Positions 1 through 11,398 of a stretch of DNA of 64,000 bases are shown here, in pieces (positions within the stretch are counted from its first letter, which is position 1; each line of letters opens with the position of its first letter). The stretch lies in the NCBI RefSeq assembly GCF_943734655.1, contig NC_071354.1, positions 175,053,411 to 175,117,410 of the forward strand, read 5' to 3'. Position numbers and translations under genes: made by a program. The notes beneath the pieces are model-generated. The model had not been told where the DNA came from and did no database searches. It saw only the letters and a program-made list of their open reading frames with translations. Origin of the DNA: Sabethes cyaneus (lineage: Eukaryota > Arthropoda > Insecta > Diptera > Culicidae).

Positions 1-49
1 ATGTTCGAATCTCGACTGATCGGTGTCGCTACAGAGTTAATAGGATCTT

Positions 50-170
50 TTCCCTAGCCCCGTAATTTTCCTGTACTCTAATAACCGGCTGCGAAGTCTG
101 TCGATAAAGAAGGGTCAAGTTCTGAAGGACGTTTACACCCATGGCTTTGCTTTACTTGATTTTAAAGTGG
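50..170 (+). repeat. Dispersed short repeat copy at the window start
   Basis: CCCCGTAATTTTCCTGTACT, ACCGGCTGCGAAGTCTGTCG and ATAAAGAAGGGTCAAGTTC, shared with 56909-57004 (inverted) and 59083-59160. Boundaries unknown. Confidence 0.65.
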
Positions 171-229
171 TTTCTTCAAACAAATCATTAAATTTCGCAA
201 CCAGTAACAGATAGATAGTTACTATATGC

Positions 230-430
230 AGCAAAGTTGCTTATTTTAGTGTTCTAGAATTTTTGTGAAGACGCTATTTTTTTGGACGCATGTAAAAAAC
301 AAAAATTGGTGTCACCCTTTTAGGTGGATTCACGGTCACCCTAAAAGTGTAAGAAAATGTGCTATATTTTATTAATTAACTGCTGCAAAGAAACATCCGT
401 TGAAAAATTATTTACTATATTATTCTGTTT
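230..430. repeat. Fragment related to the 745-bp CACTATGGG element
   Basis: GGTGGATTCACGGTCACCC, then TGTGCTATATTTTATTA and CTGC.AAGAAACA, in the same order as the interior of 27509-28253 (27680-27770). No terminal repeats remain. Confidence 0.5.
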
Positions 431-439
431 TAAAGGTTT

Positions 440-1255
440 AGTCCAATTAAAGGTTTGGTCATTAAGGTTTTCTTGAATAAATTTCATCAATCATTTTTAA
501 ATATCTTTTGACCAGTAGAAGCAATCCTTATGAAATTTGGTAAATACATTTGCAGTGTTAAGAACTCTCGTTTAATACTAAAACAATTGAAACTAGATAA
601 ATTATCTGGGTTAAAATCGCTATAAAGTATTGTAAATTTTAACGTGTAACTTCAATTGCTCATAACTTTCAAACTAAAAGTCCAATCAGAAAACCATTCA
701 ATAGTGATCTATCCGGCTATATAACCTTTCAAATGAGACTAATAGTACATAAATCGGCTTGGCCATCTCTGAGAAACAGGCGATAATTATTACCTTGTCA
801 AAACACGTTTTTAAGCATAACTTTTAAACTACTTATTTGTTTTCAATAAAACTTTTCGAAAAATTTTTATAATTTAGCAAGAGCTTTCATTTGGTACTAA
901 GATCATTGAAATCGGTTGTGTGGTTCCGGAGAAAACCGTGTCACGTAGTTTTCACATTTTTGCTTATAACTTTTAAACGAAACATCGGACCACAAAGCAA
1001 TTCAATAGTGATATACTAGGCAATAATACCTTTCAAATGAGACTAACAACGCATAAATCGGTTCAGCCATATCCGAGAAAGAGGCGATAGAAAATGAGCT
1101 GCACACACACACATACACACACACAGACATTGCTCAGTTCGTCGAGCTCTATCGATTGGTATATGTGATTCGGCCCTCCGGGCCTCGGATCAGTTTCGTG
1201 TTTTTCGACCAATTTCTAAACCTTTGTTATATACTATAACAAAGGTAAAAACCAT
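440..1255 (+). repeat. Microsatellite-associated dispersed repeat, copy 1
   Basis: Contains two or three related blocks (ACCTTTCAAATGAGACTAA ... ATAAATCGG ... GCCATCTCTGAGAAA), then a short CACA tract (1101-1128), TTGCTCAGTTCGTCGAGCTC, a CGGCCCTCCGGGCC palindrome and a terminal stem CCTTTGTTATATACTATAAC/AAAGG. The same order of parts is found at 22660-23415. Confidence 0.65.
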
Positions 1256-1544
1256 TGATACGGTTAATGACATCTTTTTTTTTAAGAAGAATATCCTTGC
1301 AAAGTTTCAGCTAAATCAAAAATGACAAATTAAAATCGTTTTGCGAAACTCCGTGGAATCGTTCTATAAATAAATTTCTGGTGGTAAAAACTTGCAAATT
1401 ATGCAAAATAAAGGCAGATCCATTCCTTTAAATTAGTTTTAGTTATTATAGGAGATTCACCAAGTTAATTTTGTTTTTCTGTACTCGACTATCATGTTGT
1501 TCATATTTCTATCGTTCTGCTAAAGCACATATCATTTTGAAATA

Positions 1545-2417
1545 CAGTAATGTTCCGATTTTGTCAGCCCCATGTTGAATGTTTGAGCTGACAAAATCGG
1601 GAAATTTTTGTTCGAAAAGTTTTCAAAATTCAAGACCTGAGAGCTTGCAATATCGAAGACTTCTACTAAAAATTTAATTTTAACCCTCAATTTTCAATCG
1701 AAATCTCAACGCAATCTAATCAACCGGGCACAGCACACTGGTCTAGAACCTTTTTTGGTGCGCATTAGAATTTTGAGCGGGAAGACTTGGTTTTAGGTTT
1801 ATGGAATGTTTGGAAGAGCTTTTTAAAATTAAAAGTTCTATCGTCTAGTGGAATTCAAATTTTGATTACTCCTGTTAAAAGTAAAATAAAAAATTTATTT
1901 TTTTCAGTTTTAATATAACACATTGATGTGTTCTGCAATATTTTATAGCATATTATTACAAGAAATTTTGCTGAAGACAGTAACCTTCTATCTCTTCAGC
2001 AAAGATAGAAAAATCCTATTTCTCTAATATATGAAAAATCGTTAAAATCAGTGTTTCTATTTTTGCTGTTTTTGTAGTGACTATTTCATGTTTTACAAAG
2101 TTGTACAAATAGTAAAAATACACAACATTGCTGAATAAAGTATACTTCTATCTTTGCTTGTTTAAGAATTGTAGAAGTTTTAATATAAAAATATTCTAAT
2201 TTTGACCCCAAATTACGCGCAAAAGAGGAACTATTTCATTCAAAAACTCTCCCCAGAGAATCAGACAAACTGAAAAGTTTTATTAATCATGTTTAAAAGC
2301 ATAAAAGGTAAACAAAATTTTAGGCTGACAAAATCGGGATAAAAAGCTGATAAAATCGGGGGTAGACAAAATCGGTGATTGACAAAATCGGGAGCTGACA
2401 AAATCGAAACATTACTG
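1545..2417. mobile_element. 873-bp MITE with CAGTAATGTTCCGATTTTG ends, complete copy
   Basis: Termini CAGTAATGTTCCGATTTTG and its complement flanked by TA (1543-1544, 2418-2419). The right end carries five subterminal copies of GACAAAATCG and the left end two. A TA duplication with a CAGT start fits Tc1/mariner-pogo elements. No coding capacity seen. Confidence 0.82.
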
Positions 2418-2559
2418 TAGTCACTCACAACAGAACAATCGGAATATCTCTTTATGGATTACACCTGAGACACTGCGTAGACATGTGTTTTCGCATACAC
2501 TGTGAAATCTTTCGTTATTTCATCAAATTGCCTAATTTATCCATAATCCATAACCAGTA

Positions 2560-3395
2560 GGGTAGATCTACCAGTCATAGTGGGTGTACCAGTAATGGTG
2601 GAAACTCGAATCATTTCATAATTTTGGCGGATTTTAGAATAATTTCATGAGAATTTCAGTCTTCTAATTTTATTTTTTTTTATTCTATATTTGAGAGGTT
2701 TCAGCCTGCGGCTGGTTCGCCTCTTTTTTTTCAATTGTTAAATATATATTTGTTAACAGTCATCTAAGCTACATGTAGTTAAAATTTAGGATGTTGGTAC
2801 AGAAATTACAAAATCATTTTGAACAGACCAATGAGGTGCAATTGGCTAAGAAGTTCGTAACAATTCATAGCAATTTAATAAGCCTACGCTGCACAGTGGT
2901 CCCATACGTATCAAAACACACGTTTTTTTAATTGCGCCGAAATGGTTGATTATACTGGTTAAGTATGTTCAGAGAAATTTCTCAGTGTTAAAAGCTCTTT
3001 CATATGGCATGAGCGATTCTTTGATTAATTCCCTTGAAAGTAAGATAGAAAATTTAGTTTTTGAACAGTAAGAGATACAGCAAAACAATGTTCTACAAAA
3101 TTTTTGAGAACATTATTATAAAGAGCTTTGCCAAAGAAAGTAATCTTCTAGCTATTATAGTTTTAGAGATAAGGAACAATTTTTGTGGAGACTTTTCGAA
3201 AATCAGTTTTTTGATCATAATTCTTTCTGCAGTATCTATACACATTTGACATGTTCAGCAAAAATTTTTAAACAGTCAAATTACATACTATTCTGGAATA
3301 TAGTAATTTGCTATCGTGAATATTTGAGGAGAAAATTAAAGTTTTCGTTTAAAAATCATACAATTTTCAATAGCAATAACTCCTAAGCACCTCCT
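2560..3395. other. Intergenic, nothing assignable
   Basis: AT-rich with long T runs; a CAGCCTGCGGCTGG palindrome lies at 2702-2715. Frames of 60-70 codons have no credible product. Confidence 0.5.
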
Positions 3396-3400
3396 AAGCA

Positions 3401-3500
3401 CAGAATGCTGCGTCAATGCGTCCGTCAGCGCTATTCTGACAGTTTTCTCATGGGTTTACTGTCAAATTGACGCTGCCGGATGCGTTGACGCAGCATTCTG
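3401..3500. mobile_element. 100-bp hairpin MITE
   Basis: CAGAATGCTGCGTCAATGCG at the left is inverted at the right (GATGCGTTGACGCAGCATTCTG). GACAG/CTGTC continues the stem, with a short loop. A direct duplication CTCCTAAGCA x2 lies just left. Confidence 0.75.
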
Positions 3501-3939
3501 TTTGGGCCTTAACGCTACTGAATACCTAGAAAGTTCTGGTCTTCGAGAAGTTTATACAACTGACAGTTAAGATGGTATAGAAAATAGTTATAGTAAAATA
3601 GTAAATTAGTAAAATAGCGTATATGCGTATACGTCATATATCATAATATGAGTAAACAAAAATATCACTTTCTTCAGGAAAATTGTTGAAGTAATAGAAA
3701 CCTTGCAGATAGTATACACAATAGTATAGAATTGTCTCACTACGTGGCGACAGCGTACATGTAATATACTTGTGTGGGTTGTATCTTGCGCTGCTGACTC
3801 TCTTGAATGTTGCGGTCTTCGGAAATGTTGTTCAGGTGACTTTCAGTTTTAAAATGATTTAGAAAATAGTTCAAATTTTTTTCAACGGTCGGCGGTATAA
3901 ATTAGCGTATCAACTTTTTTTAGTTGCTTTAAGTCATGA

Positions 3940-4560
3940 TCTTAGTAATCCCCCTTCAGTGGCCCCACGTCGGAAGGACAAAAACTTCATAAAATATTTG
4001 TAAGGGCCTAACTTCAGAACGGCTGGGCCTAAGAAAAATGTTTACATGATATAATTTGTTGAACATTATGCGTAGAATTTGATTTAGTTTTAGTTTTAGA
4101 AAAAAAAGTAAAATTTGGATATTTTTGAAAAATTTGTCAGACTAAAAAAAGAGCTGAAAGAGTGTACATCAATAGCTCTTCGCCAGATTTTAGAACATAG
4201 TTTAAGCTATCTTTAATAAAAATGAGACAAATCTGAGGGGACATGTTTTGAGTTAATTCACGGTTAATGATTTTTATTTTGATTTTATAAAGTTTTTTCT
4301 TTCATTGTATTTTTTTCCGAAAATTTACTTAATTTCCAACAACTCGTCAACGGAAACGTCATTTTTAATAAAAAAAAGTAGTTTTCGAGATATATTTTGA
4401 AAAAAAAAAACATTTATAAATACGCCCTTTTGAAAAGTTACTCTTGACCTAAACAATTATTCTTCATGGAAAGTGATTGGTTGCGGGGCAAAGTTTCATT
4501 CCAATTAAAAATATTCGAGATCAACCGTTTTGTTAGTAGAGCTGGAATTGCTCATACACC
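3940..4560 (+). repeat. Dispersed AT-rich repeat containing CCCTTCAGTGGCCC
   Basis: CCCCCTTCAGTGGCCCCACG, GGACAAAAACTTCATAAAAT and TTTGTAAGGGCCTAACTTC recur inverted at 42818-42895 and, more diverged, forward at 43590-43700 (GGTGACAAAAACTTTAAAAA, then GCAATGGCCTAATTCCGATAG). Long A runs follow. No coding sequence seen. Confidence 0.55.
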
Positions 4561-5157
4561 CCTTTCCTTCCAAGTGAAAACCAAGTTTATTTAGCTGGTT
4601 TTTTTTTCATATTGCTAAAAACTTCATCAAACGGTAAAATTTTGACGTGAATTTTCTAGCATGCATAAAACCATACTCAAAGTATCGTTTCCTACCATTA
4701 TCTCGATTTTTTCAATTTTGACACTTACACCCCTTTTCTTCTAACCCCCTCAATTTATTATTTACTCGGTTGAATTTAATAGTGTAGTGTAAAAACCGTG
4801 TTACCCCGATCAAGTAAGTGTGAAAAATAATCAATGAAAATGTGTAATTCAATCAGCATGGATTATTTGTAGAGATTCAGAAAGATTTTCAAAATTCGTT
4901 TTTGCATGAAATTTAAGTACTGCAGATCGTGATGTACAAATTTCGAAGTGCTTAAACCCGTGGACAAAACGCACCAAATTGTGACAGCCAGGCGTTAAAC
5001 GCAGCACGCGGAATTACAAATAACTTCGTGTTGAGAGTATGCAACTCGCATTGTACCAGCGCCTACAACTAGGCTAAAATGGCGGCAGCGTTTGCTCAAT
5101 GCGTTGCAACGGTTGGGATATAATGGGTTCATATGTCAACATTATTGGCAATAACAA

Positions 5158-5533
5158 CCCAGCAAACCACAAATCGTATAATAATGTGTGAAAATCATCT
5201 TAAATATCGCTAAACAAACTTGAAATCGTACATAAAGCACAATAAAGCGCACCCTAGTTTACATTTATTCGTACAAAATGATAGTGACTGATTCGCATAC
5301 GATTTTCGTCACAGAATTGTATAGCGTTATGAAACTAATCATGTTGAGTCGGATTTCATCGTATACAAATACTTATGAATGTGAATTGTTTTCATATAAT
5401 TTGCAGTACGTATATCGCCTCCAAAACAGTACGCATATGCTGGTTTCGTGCATCGAATGCGATTTTTCTAGATATATATCGGTACATATATCATATTTCT
5501 TACTTTGTTATACGCACGAAAATGTTTGCTGGG
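5158..5533. mobile_element. CCCAGCAAAC-ended MITE
   Basis: 376 bp starting CCCAGCAAACC and ending GTTTGCTGGG, with CGTATAA / TTATACG just inside. Same general class as the 54991-55370 family. The two overlapping frames within it (96 and 100 codons) have no recognisable product and are taken as chance. Confidence 0.6.
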
Positions 5534-5539
5534 AATTAT

Positions 5540-7670
5540 TCATTTATTTTTCTCCAACTGATGTGTGATGAATTATTGTATGTTAAACAGTGTACAATTA
5601 TGTTTAATCAAATATATAATATTTACAATATAGTTCACTCTTCTACAATCCTGAAGACACTACTACTACCGCCATAGCGGCATAAAGGTTACCAATGTAC
5701 ACCGAAAATTCGACACGTCTATCGGAAACAACTCAACTTTCAGTATAGAGTTTAGCCAATTCTAGATAGAATTAACAAAACGGTGAAAGTCGCAAATGTA
5801 AACAAAACAGGAGAGGGACCAGCTTAAGAAAAAACCAAATCATTATGGCGTCAATAAACAGATAACCGACGCCTTTGTTTACATTTTGGACTACTTTCTT
5901 TTTCATTTATATCGAATATAGCGTGTGTGTTGCACGTTTTACAGGTATAACGGCTCTTCTAATTGAGTTATGCTGCTGTTTAAACAACAAACATGTCGTT
6001 TTAACACAAGAAGCTCTGCTGGGATACAATCGTTTGTTATGTAAACAAAGGAACCAGTATGGTATGGATAGTAACACAATTAATTTTTATACCTGACGGT
6101 ACAACTCGAAGAATAACGGTACAATCTCGAAGAATGACGTCATAGCGTTAAAAGTAGCATATTCTGTCTACAGCACCTTTTTTCACGTATTGGTTGCACG
6201 CTTAAAACTTTTTATTACAAAAAGCTTTTAGTCGCCTTTTTGTCCGCAAGAGGGTGCTACTTTTGCGTCTCTTCGGATATATATGGGATTTTTCGAAAGT
6301 GAACTATATTGTTAATATAATATATTTGGTTTAATACAAATTCTAAATCCTATACAATACATAATACTGCAACATCTATACCTAAAAAAACGATTTTCTG
6401 TCTGTCTGTGGATGTTCCTTATAGAACTACTAAACTACTACCGAAAACTACTGCCTACGGGGCAGCCCCCCGTAGAGATCACCTCTATCTAGGTTTATTT
6501 ATTTTCACCCCTGCGAAATGGTACTTTCTACGAAAAGATTTTCCGTGAGATGGTACATCCCGCGTAAGGATTTTCGCGAAATGGTATTCTACGAAACTAT
6601 ATTCCGCGTTATGTTCAACCGAGAATTGGTGTTCCGCAAAATGGTATTCGGCAAAATGGTTTATAATGATGACGAATATTTTATCAGGCTAAGCAATTGG
6701 GGAAGTTGTTTTCTACTTTACTGTGAGGAAAATTTGTATATTAAAACACCCATGAACTCCCCCGAAACTTGCAAAACTCAAGATTGTGAGAAATGCCATC
6801 CGAGATTCACGATTTATGTACAACACAGTTTAATTTGTGGCAATACGAAGTTTGTCGGGTAATAATATAGGAAGCGTTTGGTACCGGAGGTCCATGCTTT
6901 CTTTCTTCCCCTTAATTTCAAGGAGTTAAATGGAATTAGGTTTCAAGGACTTTTTTAAAAAAAGGTCGTAGATTTTATATTTTTCAATATTTTACCAAAT
7001 TTAGGACTTTCCACGAATATCTTTTCTAGTTTCATGATTCATATAGATCGTAAGAATTTTGAAATTAGAAAAGATTTACGAGAAAGTGAATCGGGAAGCT
7101 TGATGAAAAAATATAGAAGAAACAAAAACGACATTTAAGTGGTCATTGCGATGCTAAAAATGATGTAGACCTTTGAGACGTTAAGCCAGAATAATAAAAA
7201 TCAGTTCAGTGGTTCAAAAGTTATGCATTTTTAAAGGAAGAAAGGTTGACTAAAATTACAATTTTTGTAACCACCTTCACTCAAGCAGCGGCACCCTACA
7301 GGCAAGATAATAGACTTCAACCAGCTAAATGTGGTCCACATTTTAAGTAAAAATTCAGTGGTTTTTCAATCGGCTCACTACAGATGCTGGAGTTTTAATA
7401 TTCAAACACAACTCTAACACCAATTTAAATTCTCTTTGGTCGAAATTACTCAAAACAATCTCAATGCACACAAAATAAGATTCGGAAGTTTCGGATTTAT
7501 GTTCTCTTAAAACATCATAATGAATTCAAATGGTTTAGTATTATGTAAAAACGGAAAATAGATTGAGTTCATGTTATATATTATCCTGTGAGTAAATAAT
7601 CCAGTTTTAAAAGTGTTTTTTAATCCTAAGATGAAAATATATTGGTCATATTGGCTGTTTGCTGGTTTGA
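5540..7670. other. Intergenic 3' of the LRIM-like gene
   Basis: Holds a GGGGCAGCCCCCC palindromic repeat (6455-6475) shared with 12240, a pair of inverted AAAAGTAGCA motifs (6149 and 6243) and the degenerate tandem repeat at 6515-6665. Nothing else is recognised. Confidence 0.5.
6515..6665 (+). repeat. Degenerate tandem repeat of TTCCGCGAAATGGTATTCTACG type
   Basis: Five to seven diverged units of about 22 bp (GAAATGGTACTTTCTACG, GAGATGGTACATCCCGCG, GAAATGGTATTCTACGAAA, AAAATGGTATTCGGC). The open frame across it is repeat-derived. Confidence 0.7.
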
Positions 7671-7672
7671 GG

Positions 7673-9234
7673 CTAACCGAGCTTGTTATTCAGGACGGCG
7701 ATTCTATTATTATAATCGATGACGGTTTTGTTACGTTTATCGATCGCAGCATGCAATTGATCAATTTTTCTGCTTATCGTTTGCTTCTCATCATCTAGTT
7801 TTGTGATTTCTTCCAATTTATTTTGGTTTTCAGTTTCTTCCTCCCTAATGCGTGCTTTCAGTTCGGTATTTGTGTCTTCGTATTTTGCGAAGATGCTGTT
7901 TAGTTTTTCGACGAAATTATTCGCTCCACTCAGATCCCTATTCTGATATTCGCTGTCGATTAGGGTTTTTAAACTGTATAGTTGATTGCCATATTTATTT
8001 ATTTCTGCTTGCAAGAATTCCGAGTGTTGCGAAGTTCGAGTCACCAGACTTCTTTGCTGAACCAGTTTTTTTTTCAAATTATCTTGCTCAGATTTTACCA
8101 ATGAGCTAGACTCCCTAAGTATGGAACTGGCGATTGTGTACACTAGTTCGTCGTCCCCATCGCAGGCTCCACGTTGGACTTCACTGCACTGCACGTTGGC
8201 GTTCGGCTGCTTCTTAGAATCTTGGAGAGCACGGAACTTGTTCTGACGATATGTAATAAGCCGAGCAGCCATCGGTGCCTCTAGTTTTGAGCAGCATAGT
8301 CCGTTGACATTTACCGATGACGGGCAATATTTTTGGTCTCTTTCATAGCTGAAACGGGTTCCATTCAAGAGTTTTTCCAAATTTTGGCAGTGCCAGTCAT
8401 TTCCAAACAATTGCATCTCTTTCATCGATGGATTGGTTTTTCCCGAGAAGAAGACAATCTTATTATTTTGTAGCAGAAGTGTTTTTAAATTAACGGCAGC
8501 TTTAAAGTTCACGTCCACTTCCACTAACCAATTGTTTGACAAATCTATATGTTTGAGCTTTGGAAGATTAGGCGCTCCAGATATAGTGTTGATATAATTG
8601 TTAGCCAAATTCAGATATTCCAACGATTTTAGTGTTGTTAGAGTTTGAAAATCAAGTGACCTGATTTGGTTACACGATAAATCCAGATCAGTTAGCAATT
8701 TCATTGATCGGAAATTATCCAAATTTTCAAACTTATTCATCGATAGCACTAGTTTGGATAACCGATTTCCAGAAGGCACTGTTATTAAGTACAATTTATT
8801 TCGTACAGCCAAAAATTGCTCCACGGAAGGTGGAACAGTTACAAAGGATAAGTTATTGTAGGTAACATCAATTGATTTCAATTGTGAATTGTGAATATTG
8901 GTTAGCACATCTTCTTCCAGTAAATTATATGATAAGTTTAAAGATTGTAGATTATTCAGTTGCATGAGGATATTAGCGTCGAAGTTTTGCAACAAATTTC
9001 CGTGCAGATCAAGATCTCGAACACTCCGGGTTTTAGTTAACTCATTAGCAATTGCTGCCATATCCTGTCCTAACAAACGGCATCTATTATCACTTTTACA
9101 GTTGATCACTACGTTGTTTGAAACGACTATCCCGACAACCAGAAAACTAAAACAATCCTCAGTATTAGCTGTAAGGCGCAGTAAAATGTCAGTGAAAATT
9201 ACCAGCAAACTATCAGCAAAAGTGATCGGTCCAT
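7673..9234 (-). CDS. LRIM/APL1-like secreted leucine-rich-repeat immune protein, two coding exons
   Basis: Proposed model: ATG at 9234, exon 1 9234-9203, a 56-bp GT-AG intron 9202-9147 with a CTAAT branch-point motif (9168-9164), exon 2 9146-7673, giving 501 residues. Joining the exons changes frame and creates the start MDRSLLLIVCCFLVVGIVV, a textbook signal peptide; without splicing the frame has no ATG at this end. The mature part has an N-terminal cysteine pair (about C27, C33), ten leucine-rich repeats (about 53-260), a C-terminal cap with the NDWHC motif (C264), C285, an adjacent double cysteine (C295-C296), two further cysteines (about 331 and 339), then a long heptad-rich coiled coil (about 350-496) and no membrane anchor. 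This order is the hallmark of mosquito LRIM and APL1 proteins, which form disulfide-linked, coiled-coil dimers in haemolymph and hold the complement-like protein TEP1. The repeat number suggests a long-type member. I cannot say which orthologue it is. Strength: high for family, good for the splice model. Confidence 0.88.
9147..9202 (-). other. 56-bp intron of the LRIM-like gene
   Basis: On the minus strand the donor reads CTG|GTAATT and the acceptor TTGTTTTAG|TTTT. A CTAAT branch-point match lies about 18 bases before the acceptor. The length is typical of short mosquito introns. An earlier acceptor-like TTACAG at 9174-9169 would leave a 34-bp intron and create a TAA stop, so it was not used. 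Confidence 0.7.
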
Positions 9235-9245
9235 CGTACTGGCAG

Positions 9246-9259
9246 GGAAGTGCACTTCC
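9246..9259. promoter_or_regulatory. 14-bp perfect palindrome in the presumed 5' leader of the LRIM-like gene
   Basis: GGAAGTGCACTTCC is a perfect palindrome only 12 bp upstream of the proposed ATG. It resembles a widely spaced kappa-B half-site pair (GGAA...TTCC). Its role is unknown; it could be a second Rel-type site or chance. Confidence 0.25.
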
Positions 9260-9339
9260 TAACAAAACGTCTTTCCGTGCTGAGATTCACACTCGAAATG
9301 CTGAACGTCGGGCACTTACGGTGCGGTTACGATTATGCA

Positions 9340-9350
9340 GGGAATTCCCC
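9340..9350. promoter_or_regulatory. Palindromic kappa-B (Rel/NF-kB) motif upstream of the LRIM-like gene
   Basis: The sequence GGGAATTCCCC matches the insect Rel/NF-kB consensus (GGGRNNYYCC type) perfectly on both strands. It lies about 106-116 bp upstream of the proposed ATG at 9234. A weak TATA-like CATAATC lies next to it and Inr-like TTCAG sits around 9304-9300, so it would be promoter-proximal. Rel1/Rel2 control of LRIM and APL1 genes is established in mosquitoes; that this copy is used is inference. Confidence 0.55.
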
Positions 9351-9979
9351 AAGAGATAACATGACGTTCGGGGTTATCAATTACTCCGAGAGTAAATTAT
9401 AGCAAACCGGTACAGGCAGTGCAAAATTCGAATGATGATTGTTGGCGTCTCGAGAGACTGACCGCGAGAGGAACACAATCTCGTTGAGAAATGTTTTCCG
9501 AAGATCAGTGTCAACGTGTAGGTTCAAAACGGTTAGTTCATTCACGCGATACTTATCAGGATTCACTGCTGGTTTTACTTGATGGATTATTACTATTTTA
9601 GCTTCAGGGAATTCACATATGATTAAGAAGAGGGATTGAAGCAAATATATTTTGCAAGTTATTGCACAATTATAACATTTAATAATCAGAATAATCTGTG
9701 AATTTCAGAAAGAATACTAGTTGATCTTTGTTATCCCGACTGCAAACGTTATGTTTCATTGAAGTTTGTGTATTATAAGAATAGTTGCCATGGTTTAATA
9801 AAGTGTTAATCGATTAATGCTGATGCTCTAAGTATTGTAGGTGAGCCTATTTTATATGGATTGCAAATGCGACTTGCTAGTGCTACTTTTGTTAGTGGCA
9901 AATTCGGGGAATGCCAAACTGGAAATCTCAAATTCGCACTAATTTTTCCGTTCTACTGCACAATGCGCATAGGGAAGGT
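9351..9979. other. Upstream region of the LRIM-like gene
   Basis: An 87-codon minus-strand frame at 9381-9644 begins at TTG and has no family resemblance; it is unlikely to be an exon of the LRIM-like gene because the spliced model already supplies a signal peptide. Regulatory sequence is likely here. Confidence 0.45.
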
Positions 9980-10140
9980 TACAGAGGCTATAGATTACAG
10001 AGGCGCCGAGACACTCAAAACCCGCTAAATTTTGAAACAAAACGGAGAGTACCATCATAAATAAAACTAACTCTCCGCTTTCGTTCAGAATTTAGCGGTT
10101 TTTGAGTATCTCAGCGCCTCTGTGATCTATAGTCTCTGTA
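9980..10140. mobile_element. 160-bp hairpin MITE upstream of the LRIM-like gene
   Basis: TACAGAGGCTATAGATTACA at the left is inverted at the right (TGTGATCTATAGTCTCTGTA); arms of about 70 bp run into CTAACTCTCCGC. TA at both ends suggests the duplicated target. Confidence 0.8.
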
Positions 10141-10371
10141 GGTTAGCCTCTGCGTGTGTTAGCCGCGTTTCTCGGCGCTGACACGCTGACAGACGAACAA
10201 CGTCACGTGCAGTACCTTGCAAGTCGTAAGGGCCGGCAAAAACCAGTTAGATTTAAACTTCTCGCTCAGTGGTAATCTGCAATACATGTAGGAAGAGGTA
10301 CAATATGTGTCGATAACCCAAACCAAACGCGTCGCTATCTTGATAAGTGGATTTTGCAGTCTCCTTTTGTC

Positions 10372-10660
10372 CAGCGCCTCTATGGTTCAAAGGTACAAGT
10401 ACCAGCGAACCACATGCCCTGGCGGGTGTTGTGGGTTCGAATCCGGTTATAATCTCAGATTATAGCTTGGTTCGACTCATGCACCTTCCAGCATTGGACA
10501 AAAGGTAAGAGTCAAAATGACTACTTGTCAAGCGTAGCTACCAATATCCCCCCCCCCCCGTCCTTTCCTTTCCGCTCTTCCCCTCCTTCACCAAAAAAAT
10601 TTCATTTCTTTCCCCTACCGTCCCTTCATCAATTGTAGAACCATCGTTTCAAAAAAAAAG
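10372..10660 (+). mobile_element. tRNA-derived SINE, nearly full length
   Basis: RNA polymerase III promoter boxes are visible: A box TGGTTCAAAGGT (10383-10394) and a perfect B box GGTTCGAATCC (10434-10444). The body contains GCACCTTCCAGCATTGGACA, a C-rich tract (10550-10560) and a pyrimidine-rich segment, ending CATCGTTTCAAAAAAAAAG. Two 3' copies in reverse orientation are at 37803-37931 and 63514-63745. Confidence 0.75.
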
Positions 10661-10666
10661 AACTTT

Positions 10667-11012
10667 AAATTTAAAAATACCCTAATTTTGACCCCAAATT
10701 ACGGGCCAAAAAGGTATCATTTCATTCAAAAACTCTCCCCAGGGAATCAGAATAGCTTCAAGCAATCTGAAAAGTTTTATTAATCATGTTTAAAAGCATA
10801 AAAGTCAAACAAAATTTATAGGCTGGCAAAATCGGGATAAAAAACTGATAAAATCGGGGGCAGACAAAATCGAAACATTACTGTACTCACTCACAACAGA
10901 ACAATCGCAATATCTTTTTATGGATTACACCTGAGACACTGCGTAGACATGTGTTTTCGCATACACTGTGAAATCTTTCATTATTTCATCAAAATGCCTA
11001 ATTTATCCTTAA
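10667..11012. repeat. Duplicate of 2186-2560: MITE right end plus adjacent flank
   Basis: 10667-10883 is the right quarter of the CAGTAATGTTCCG MITE. From 10884 to about 11012 the sequence keeps matching the DNA that flanks the copy at 2417 (GGATTACACCTGAGACACTG, then GACATGTGTTTTCGCATACA). The shared flank means the segment moved or was duplicated as a unit. A SINE lies immediately left. Confidence 0.8.
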
Positions 11013-11398
11013 CATTCCATAACAGTGTACAATTATGTTTAATGCAAATTCTAAGTCCTATACAATGCATAATACTGCAACATTTTAAATAAAAAATTTG
11101 AAATAAATGATACACTGCAAACTAAATGTATCTTGTAACTGTTCGGTCCCGCTATGCAATTTGCCAGTGTATTCTACGTTCTACCCGTTATTTGTATTTT
11201 GAAGTTTTTTACATTTATGTCCAAAATATGCCTAGTTAACGCCGTTTTCGTAATGTGTCATCGAGTATGGTAGTACATATATCAATTCGATAAAGTATTT
11301 ATTATGAAATTTGCATACTAACTAGTGGTAAAAGCTTAAGAGAAAACCGTGATTTCTTACATGAGGAACAAAATAGCAGAAAATCCGTCGATTTTAAC

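Noticed and set aside
5278..5677. Two overlapping plus-strand proteins of 96 and 100 residues
   Set aside because: They lie within a MITE with CCCAGCAAAC termini, overlap in different frames and lack family resemblance.
9169..9202. Intron using the TTACAG acceptor
   Set aside because: It would be only 34 bp long and would put a TAA immediately after the junction.
9381..9644. Upstream exon of the LRIM-like gene
   Set aside because: It begins at TTG, has no signal peptide, and no splice pair joins it in frame; the ATG and short intron at 9234-9147 give a better model.
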